14,019 bases of DNA, from NCBI GenBank assembly GCA_041399085.1, contig JAWKTM010000109.1, positions 1 to 14,019 of the forward strand, in the 5' to 3' direction. This DNA is from JAWKTM01 sp041399085. GTDB taxonomy: Bacteria > Planctomycetota > Planctomycetia > Pirellulales > Pirellulaceae. The position numbers were made by a program, and so were the translations under genes. The notes under the pieces were generated by a model that worked only from the letters and a program-made list of their open reading frames with translations, did no database searches and was not told the origin of the DNA. This document shows positions 8,686 to 14,019 of this stretch, one piece after another (the stretch's first letter is position 1; each line of letters begins with the position of its first letter).

Positions 8686-10271
8686 CTAGGCGGTTAGCTG
8701 TTGCGGCCTTCGCCGGAGACTTCTGGGGCGGCGGAAAACGTCGCACGCGAACATCGTTGGGTTGGTTTTTCCTGGCGTGCTGCGACCTTGACGGATGAGT
8801 CTTTCCAACAACGCCTGCATTTCCGCGACACGTTCTGGTTGCTCGGCGGCCAGATTCTTTGTCTCGCCCAAGTCTTCCGCCAGATTGTAGAGTTGGACGG
8901 ACTGGCTGGAATCGCCGCCTTTGGACCAACCGCCCGATCCCGAAAGCAGCGATATACTTCCAATTGCCTTGACGCAAGCTAGGAATTCCCTGCGCGGAAC
9001 AACTGATGGCATGCTCGCGTACGGGCTCGTTGCCACCCTCTAACAACGGCATGAGGCTGAAACTGTCTTCCGCCGCATCGTCGGGCAGCTTGAGTTGCAA
9101 GACATCCGCAATGGTTGCGATTAAGTCGGCTTGATGAACCAACTGGTCACAGACGGCTCCGTCCTTCACATTTCCCGGCCAGCGAACCATGAACGGCACC
9201 CGATGGCCGCCTTCCCAAGCGTCGGACTTGTAGCCTCGCAATGGGCCACTGGGATAGTGGCCTTGTTTCTCCATTTCGGCAACTCCGATATAAGGAGCGC
9301 AGCCATTATCGCTGGTGAAAATGACTAAGGTATTGTTGGTTTGACCGCTGTTATCGAGAGCCTCTAAGACTTGGCCTACTACGTCATCGGTTTCCATGAC
9401 GAAGTCGGCATAGATGCCCAATCCACTTTTCCCCTTCCAAGCTTCATTCACGGCCAGTGGAGTATGCGGCGCGGTCAAGGGCATATAGAGCAAGAATGGT
9501 CTGGAGGTCGCGGCGGCTTCGTTGATATAGCGAGCGGCTTGAGTGCCGAGCGGCGGCAGGATCGGTTTCAACGTCCAATCGACCAAAGCGGGGCCTTGGT
9601 TGCTGGCTTGGTTATTGCCGAGCAACTTGGCGGGAAGAAACTCGGATGGAATGCCCACCGTGCGATCGTTCTCGATGAAGCAGAACGGAGGCCAGTTGGG
9701 GACGTCGGTGCCGAAATATCGGTCGAAGCCGCGAGTCGGTCAGTCCTCCGGCGATTGGCTGCTGGAACACCTCTCGCCAAACCGCACGATGGGCGTCGGT
9801 CGCCGAGGCTGGGCCCTTCGGACGCTCTTTGAATACCTCCGCCCGATCATCGGGAATCGGCCAGTCCCAACCCAAATGCCATTTCCCGATGCACGCAGTT
9901 TGATAGCCGTGTTGTTTGGCCAATGTACCGATCGTCATTCGGTCCGACGCGATCAACGGGCTGCCCCACAGTCCCACGATTCCGGTTTGCAGCCGCGTTC
10001 GCCAATGATAGCGGCCGGTTAGCAGTGTGTATCGCGACGGCGAGCAGACGCCCGACGATGAATGACCGTCCGTGAACCGCATGCCTTGCGAAGCCAAGCG
10101 GTCGATGTTCGGCGTGGGGACTTTGCCTCGCTCGGGGTTGTAGCACTGAACATCGCCGTACCCCAGATCGTCGGCGTAAATGATCAGGATATTGGGCGAT
10201 TTTGGCTGCTGGGCCGCGACGATTGCCGCGTGTAGAAGCAGAACAACCAGAGTGAGTGCCAAACGTTTCAT
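8686..10271 (-). pseudogene. Type I sulfatase 1, arylsulfatase A-like, frameshifted
   Basis: The frame-corrected product would be about 525 residues. I chose ATG 10271 because it opens a classic Sec signal peptide (MKRLALTLVVLLLHAAIVAA, then QQPK) over the upstream TTG at 10286; no strong ribosome site is visible for either. Motifs in order: NILIIYADDLGYGDV (metal-binding Asp pair), CSPSRYTLLTGRYHWRT with the formylglycine Cys codon at 10046-10044, GKWHLGWDWP, LTAPHTPLAVNEAW, FTSDNGCAP, GYKSDAWEGGHRVPFMVRWPG, and the C-terminal LYNLAEDLGETKNLA. Three breaks are clear: an extra base near 9734, an extra T in a TTT run near 8944, and a missing A in the A-run at 8766-8770, after which RRF segments reappear. 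The exact stop (8686 or 8694) depends on how the last break is repaired. It is first in the minus-strand cluster, so its upstream region probably holds the cluster promoter. Substrate unknown. Confidence 0.88.
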
Positions 10272-10551
10272 GGATGCAACTGCCAAACCGGAAGGATTTC
10301 AACTTGTGGGGTGAACGGGGCGTTGTTCGTGCCAGAGTCGCGGGCACGGTAAACCGCTGCGGGTAGGAAACCATGATAGTCAATCGAGCGAGCCGAGCCC
10401 GAAGTGTCGGCGGCTAACGCCAATCAGAACGCAACGGTCGCAGCGCTGTCGATCGAATTTGTCGCGTCGGATCGCTCAGCGAGTTGCCAAGCGGGTTCGT
10501 GGCGGGTTATAACCCGAGTGCTGTCAACGCACCCTTTCGCACGAGGCGCCT
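10272..10551. other. Divergent intergenic region between sulfatase 1 and the MFS gene
   Basis: These 280 bases carry the promoters of the minus-strand sulfatase/DUF1592/DUF1552 cluster and of the plus-strand MFS gene. Open frames here have no recognisable motifs. The one structured element is a 14-base palindrome at 10503-10516. I see no convincing -35/-10 pair, which is common for planctomycetes, and no RNA gene. Confidence 0.6.
10503..10516. promoter_or_regulatory. Perfect palindrome CGGGTTATAACCCG, candidate operator
   Basis: A perfect 14-base dyad lies 36 bases upstream of the MFS start codon, where a repressor or activator dimer would act. The central TTATAA could also overlap a -10-like element. 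No regulator gene is in the window, so the cognate protein is unknown. Confidence 0.45.
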
Positions 10552-12450
10552 GTGGCAACAACCGAACAACGACTGGACGAATCGCGCGGAGCGAGCACGC
10601 GACCGACCAATATTCGTCATTGGGTAGTCGCCGCGACGGCGCTGACTTCCGTCCTGCTGTATTTGGATCGCTTCTGCGTCTCGTTCGCGGAAATCTACAT
10701 CAAGGAAGACTTAGGGCTGAGCGACGGGCAGATTGGCTGGATGCTGAGCGCGTTCTTTTGGACCTACGCGTTGGCCCAAGTCCCGTCGGGCTGGTTCAGC
10801 GACCGATTCGGTTCGCGGCCGATGTTGACGCTGTATGTGTTGCTGTGGTCGTTGTTCACGGCGTTGACGGGCTTGGCCGCATTTAGTTTTGTCGTGTTGA
10901 TCCTGTTGCGACTCGGATTCGGCGTGGCTCAGGCCGGCGCGTATCCCACGAGCGCGGCGATCTTGAGTAAATGGGTGCCGTTTACGAACCGCGGACTGGC
11001 CAGCAGCATCGTGGCGGTTGGCGGCCGCGTGGGCGGTGTATTGGCTTTCCTGCTAACAGGCACGCTGATCCTGTGGTTTGTTCCCGTCTCGGCCGATTCG
11101 CGGTTGCAGCCGGGCGACGTAATGGATCCGGCAAGGTTGAGTTATCAGCTTGTCGAAGCCGATCCAATTGAGTCAGCGGGAGCGGCCGAGTCGCTCGGCG
11201 CGGAACTGTTGAGGTCGATGTCCTCCGACGAACAAGCCGTCATTCGCCGCAACGCCGAACGGCATGCGGCCGATTTACAGGCGGCGCTGGAAGCCGAGAT
11301 CGCTCGGCGCGAGCAAGCCGCTCGATCAACGCTCCGGCTGCTCACCATCGAGTATTGGCGGCCGCCAAAGAATGCCGCTCCGACACTGCGCGACGTAAAG
11401 CTAGGTCAAGCGACCGAGCCCGTCGGCGATGTGGCGACGATCTTGAGTTCGCGATTGAACGAGGTGCTGACCTCGCCGCAGGACTGGAGTCGGCTGCCGA
11501 AGTTTGCCGATTTGCCGATCGAAAGCGAAGCCCGACGGTTGCTCGCCCAGCAAACGGCTGGCGAACAACTCTCGTCGGACGAGCTGGCGCGAGCGAATCG
11601 GCTCGTGCTTCAAGCCATATTTCCAGAAACGATTCGCAAGGTTTACGGCGCGGGATGGCGGCCGGTAATGACGGTGTTCGGATTGGCGGGCGTGGTCGTG
11701 GCCGCGCTGTTTTGGTTTGTGTATCGCGAGCGCCCCGAATTGCATCCGCGCTGCAACTCGGCCGAGGTCGAGCTGATTCAACACGGCAAGCCGACCGGCG
11801 CGACGGCGGAAACGGCGGACAAGAAGGTCGGTGCGGCGCCGATCTGGCGCTTGGTGACCAGCCGCAGCATCTGGCTCGTCTGTCTACAGCAGTGGTTCAC
11901 CAACATCGGCTGGGTGTTTCTCGTCACTTGGTTGCCGAGGTATCTGCGGCAAGAACATGAAGTTTCGGTCGCTTGGCTGCGCGGCCTGACCACGATTCCG
12001 TTGCTGTGCGGTTGGGTTGGAATGCTCTACGGCGGACGGCTCACCGACTGGTTGGTAAACCGTCTGGGCTTGCGTTGGGGGCGAGCTTTGCCGATGTCGC
12101 TGTCGCGTTTCTTGGCGATGGCCGCCTATCTGTGCTGCCTGTTCGACCTGCCGTTGTCGATGGTGCTGGTCGCCTTTTCGGTAGTCGCGTTCGCCACCGA
12201 TTTAGGAACCGGCAGCGTCTGGGCCTACAACCAAGATGTCGGCGGACGGCACGTCGGATCGATCTTGGGCTGGGGAAACATGTGGGGCAACTTAGGAGCC
12301 GCCGTCGCTCCGCCGCTGATGATCGCGGTGATCGGGCCCGAGTACGATTGGACGGTGGCGTTCGCCGTCTGCGCGCTTTCGTTCTTCCTGTCCGGTGTCG
12401 TGGCTTTGGGAGTCGACGCGACGAAGCCGATCGTAGCCGCCGACGAATGA
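10552..12450 (+). CDS. MFS transporter, anion:cation symporter type, with a large periplasmic TM5-TM6 insertion
   Basis: Intact, 632 residues, starting at GTG 10552 with GAGG at 10543-10546 five bases upstream. TM1 is about residues 23-50, TM2 61-82, then MFS motif A GWFSDRFGSR (80-89, cytoplasmic), TM3 91-110, TM4 112-140 (RLGFGVAQAGAYPTSAAI), TM5 149-178 (GGRVGGVLAF). Residues about 180-368 are hydrophilic, with helix-rich Glu/Ala/Arg segments (about 215-260), before TM6 (369-391) and RERPELHP. The second half (438-622) supplies six more TMs, including YGGRLTDW, the paired motif A-like loop. The pattern matches anion:cation symporters of organic or sugar acids; ordinary members are about 430 residues, so the insert adds about 190. 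It points to the periplasm by the inside-positive layout. It is divergent from the sulfatase cluster, so uptake of a desulfated sugar or acid is plausible but unproven. The TGA stop at 12448-12450 is 70 bases from the convergent gene; no clear terminator is seen. Confidence 0.92.
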   Translation: MATTEQRLDESRGASTRPTNIRHWVVAATALTSVLLYLDRFCVSFAEIYIKEDLGLSDGQIGWMLSAFFWTYALAQVPSGWFSDRFGSRPMLTLYVLLWSLFTALTGLAAFSFVVLILLRLGFGVAQAGAYPTSAAILSKWVPFTNRGLASSIVAVGGRVGGVLAFLLTGTLILWFVPVSADSRLQPGDVMDPARLSYQLVEADPIESAGAAESLGAELLRSMSSDEQAVIRRNAERHAADLQAALEAEIARREQAARSTLRLLTIEYWRPPKNAAPTLRDVKLGQATEPVGDVATILSSRLNEVLTSPQDWSRLPKFADLPIESEARRLLAQQTAGEQLSSDELARANRLVLQAIFPETIRKVYGAGWRPVMTVFGLAGVVVAALFWFVYRERPELHPRCNSAEVELIQHGKPTGATAETADKKVGAAPIWRLVTSRSIWLVCLQQWFTNIGWVFLVTWLPRYLRQEHEVSVAWLRGLTTIPLLCGWVGMLYGGRLTDWLVNRLGLRWGRALPMSLSRFLAMAAYLCCLFDLPLSMVLVAFSVVAFATDLGTGSVWAYNQDVGGRHVGSILGWGNMWGNLGAAVAPPLMIAVIGPEYDWTVAFAVCALSFFLSGVVALGVDATKPIVAADE

Positions 12451-12520
12451 TGTCGCTGGATAATATCGACGAATTCACTTGCTTGCGCCGCGTGCTGGTA
12501 TTTTTGATCGGCCGCTCGCA

Positions 12521-13933
12521 TTATCGCCAGTCGTCGATCATCAGCCGCTGGGCGACCCGATGCGGAGCCGACTCGATGGCGTCGGCTTCTGGATCGACCT
12601 CGAAATGCTCGCGGACGGAACTTGGCAGCTCGTCCCAATGCGTGACGATCGCGTCGTCCGCATAGTGCCCGTCGGGCCGCACTGCCGCCAAGACAAATGG
12701 CGGGTCGATGGTCGCGTGAATGCCGATCCAGTAGGCGGCAGTCGCGGGAGCTTCGCCCGTCGCGGCCGCCGCCGATTCGCGCAACACGAACACGCGAAAC
12801 GCATCGGCCTCGTCGCGCGTCGCCAAACCGCTCACCAACCGTCGATACTTTTCCGTCAGCTCCGGATGCTCCGCGACGGCCTCGGTCGGAACGGGTTCGC
12901 CCAAGTAAACCACCGGCGACGGCACGGCCAACAGCGATTGATTCACCTCGTCCACATGATGCCGCAGAAACATCTCGGAAGCCGCCCGCAGCTCTCGGCG
13001 AAACGCTTCGTTTTCCATCCGGAACTCCAGCGTCATCCGCGCCATGGCGGTCGCGCCGCCCGAGTGCCGATCCATCCAGTAAGTGGCCGCGCCCGCGGGA
13101 ATCGTCACCAACAGAACTAGAGCGGCCAACGTTCGCAATCGCCAACGCCGCCCGGTGAAGTGATAGGTGAACGCGGTTGTCGTAATCGGCAACAACAGCA
13201 CGAGCGTGCCGAAAATCGCCAGCACGGCGTGCATGAACGCGAATCCAAATGCGTCGGCCACGCCCAGAAATGGCGGAAAGGTAGCCGAGTATTCCACCGC
13301 GTACTTGATCGCCACGACCGAAACCAATGCGGCGACGAAGTTGCGATACAAACCGAATTCGCGTCGAGCCACGGGCGAACGAATCGCCGCCAACGGGCAA
13401 GTCACTGGATAGGCCAAGTAGTACAGAAAACTTCGCGGTGCGTGCTCGAAGTAAAACGCGTGCAGCTTACGAACGAACCCCAGAGCGGAGCCGATGACTG
13501 GCCAACTAGCGACGACCTCCAACCGTTCCAGCGACCGCCCGGCGTTGCCAAGCAGACCGCACGGGATCACGACCAGAGCCAACACGGCTAGCAACTCAAA
13601 GTGGTTGTACATCACGCACGCGACCACGAAGACCAACGGCGCGACTAAGCAAAACGCCAGACGCAGCACGAAGTCGAGCACGCCCAGGCGACCCGCGCGT
13701 TCGGCCCAAGCCGGCATGGATTCGACCTCGCAAGTGGGCCTCAGCGATCGCCCGGCCAGCGTCGGCAGCAACAGCAAGTCCGCCGCCCAGCCCGCGCCGC
13801 AACCGCCAAAGCTGGCGGCATACAACAATCCCGAAACGGTCCGGCCCGTGTAGAACCGATGCGCGCCAGCCCAGCCCAACAGCAACCACCAAGCGAACGC
13901 CACCCAATACGGCTTGCCGACGAACTCCGTCAT
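12521..13933 (-). CDS. TM2-domain multi-pass membrane protein with soluble C-terminal region
   Basis: 470 residues from ATG 13933, chosen because GAGG lies five bases upstream and the ATG overlaps the stop of the preceding frame as ATGA; an in-frame extension through TTG 13990 to the edge is open but less likely. Residues 5-57 form a TM2 domain: WVAFAWWLLLGWAGAHRFY, a short turn with GR, and LLYAASFGGCGAGWAADLLL, with the GAHRFYxG signature. Further hydrophobic segments lie near 85-108, 112-130, 168-184, 198-215, 228-255 and 267-286. From about 290 the protein is hydrophilic and acidic (residues 290-470), with helical EFRMENEAFRRELR and a final THWDELPSSVREHFEVDPEA part. TM2 domains also occur in eukaryotic membrane proteins; the bacterial role is not established. 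The gene is intact. It converges on the MFS gene and appears to belong to an operon beginning outside the window. Confidence 0.85.
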   Translation of the reverse strand: MTEFVGKPYWVAFAWWLLLGWAGAHRFYTGRTVSGLLYAASFGGCGAGWAADLLLLPTLAGRSLRPTCEVESMPAWAERAGRLGVLDFVLRLAFCLVAPLVFVVACVMYNHFELLAVLALVVIPCGLLGNAGRSLERLEVVASWPVIGSALGFVRKLHAFYFEHAPRSFLYYLAYPVTCPLAAIRSPVARREFGLYRNFVAALVSVVAIKYAVEYSATFPPFLGVADAFGFAFMHAVLAIFGTLVLLLPITTTAFTYHFTGRRWRLRTLAALVLLVTIPAGAATYWMDRHSGGATAMARMTLEFRMENEAFRRELRAASEMFLRHHVDEVNQSLLAVPSPVVYLGEPVPTEAVAEHPELTEKYRRLVSGLATRDEADAFRVFVLRESAAAATGEAPATAAYWIGIHATIDPPFVLAAVRPDGHYADDAIVTHWDELPSSVREHFEVDPEADAIESAPHRVAQRLMIDDWR

Positions 13934-14019
13934 CGAAGCCTCACTTCGACCGCCGCGTGATTCGCCGCCGTCGCCGTCAAATCGAGCCAACGGATCGGGC
14001 CAACCGCCGCGTTCCGCCA
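13930..14019 (-). CDS. C-terminal end of an unidentified protein (cut by the right edge)
   Basis: A minus-strand frame is open from the edge and ends with TGA at 13932-13930, overlapping the ATG of the TM2 gene as ATGA. Its 29 visible residues (ending NHAAVEVRLR) are too short to identify. G/C-ending codons dominate and the 4-base overlap is a typical operon junction, which supports reality. The alternative is that the TM2 protein itself extends through this stretch in the neighbouring frame. Confidence 0.5.
   Translation of the reverse strand, partial: WRNAAVGPIRWLDLTATAANHAAVEVRLR

Noticed and set aside
8150..9658. A single 502-codon minus-strand frame that seems to fuse the C-terminal half of sulfatase 1 to the N-terminal part of sulfatase 2.
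   Set aside because: The frame leaves real coding sequence near 8944 and re-enters sulfatase 2 only because indels removed the stop and shifted frames. Sulfatase 1's true C-terminus and sulfatase 2's own ATG and signal peptide lie in between.
632..9740. Programmed ribosomal frameshifting or a recoding system as the reason for the many broken frames.
   Set aside because: The breaks are too many, occur in both directions and at unrelated sequences, and have no consistent slippery site or downstream structure.
12451..12520. Bidirectional terminator between the convergent MFS and TM2 genes.
   Set aside because: There is a short T-run (12500-12505) but no stable hairpin beside it that I can find by eye.
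12225..13400. A 391-codon minus-strand frame overlapping the MFS end and the TM2 gene, and similar long antisense frames.
   Set aside because: They are Arg/Gly-rich shadow frames produced by high G+C; the genes they overlap have clear domains, membrane segments and ribosome sites.

Overview
The window looks like planctomycete DNA, most likely from a Pirellulales-type bacterium. The basis is family content, not a database match: two DUF1592-type cytochrome-like proteins (PSCyt1, DUF1587, DUF1595, DUF1592, DUF1588, DUF1585 modules), two DUF1552 proteins and two type I sulfatases lie side by side, a combination characteristic of that phylum.

Layout. From about 10271 down to 1, six genes lie head to tail on the minus strand. 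In transcription order they are: sulfatase 1 (10271-8686), sulfatase 2 (8637-7275), DUF1592 protein B (7183-5110), DUF1552 protein b (5103-3757), DUF1592 protein A (3556-632) and DUF1552 protein a (594 to beyond the left edge). The DUF1592-DUF1552 pair therefore occurs twice in tandem, as clearly different paralogues. Across a 280-base divergent intergenic region containing a perfect 14-base palindrome, an MFS transporter with a very large TM5-TM6 periplasmic insertion runs on the plus strand (10552-12450). It converges on a TM2-domain membrane protein (13933-12521, minus), whose start overlaps by ATGA the end of a further gene cut by the right edge.

How they may work together. The sulfatases carry the Cys-type active-site motif and a secretion signal (sulfatase 2's is legible only after frame repair), so they would desulfate a sulfated polysaccharide or glycoside outside the cytoplasm. 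The DUF1592 proteins each carry two CxxCH heme motifs and are presumably exported. The DUF1552 proteins carry Tat-type twin-arginine leaders. The divergent MFS carrier could import a released organic acid or sugar. The role of the DUF1592/DUF1552 pair is unknown, so this scheme is inference.

Quality. Both DUF1592 genes and both sulfatase genes are cut by many +1/-1 indels, often compensating within tens of bases and often in A/T or C/G runs, while the family motifs stay readable between breaks. One sulfatase also has an in-frame TGA at an expected Trp. The DUF1552, MFS and TM2 genes are intact. I favour uncorrected sequencing indels over old gene decay, but the patchy distribution leaves real pseudogenes possible. 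I found no RNA genes, CRISPR arrays, insertion sequences or phage genes, and no convincing undescribed system beyond the items listed as findings.
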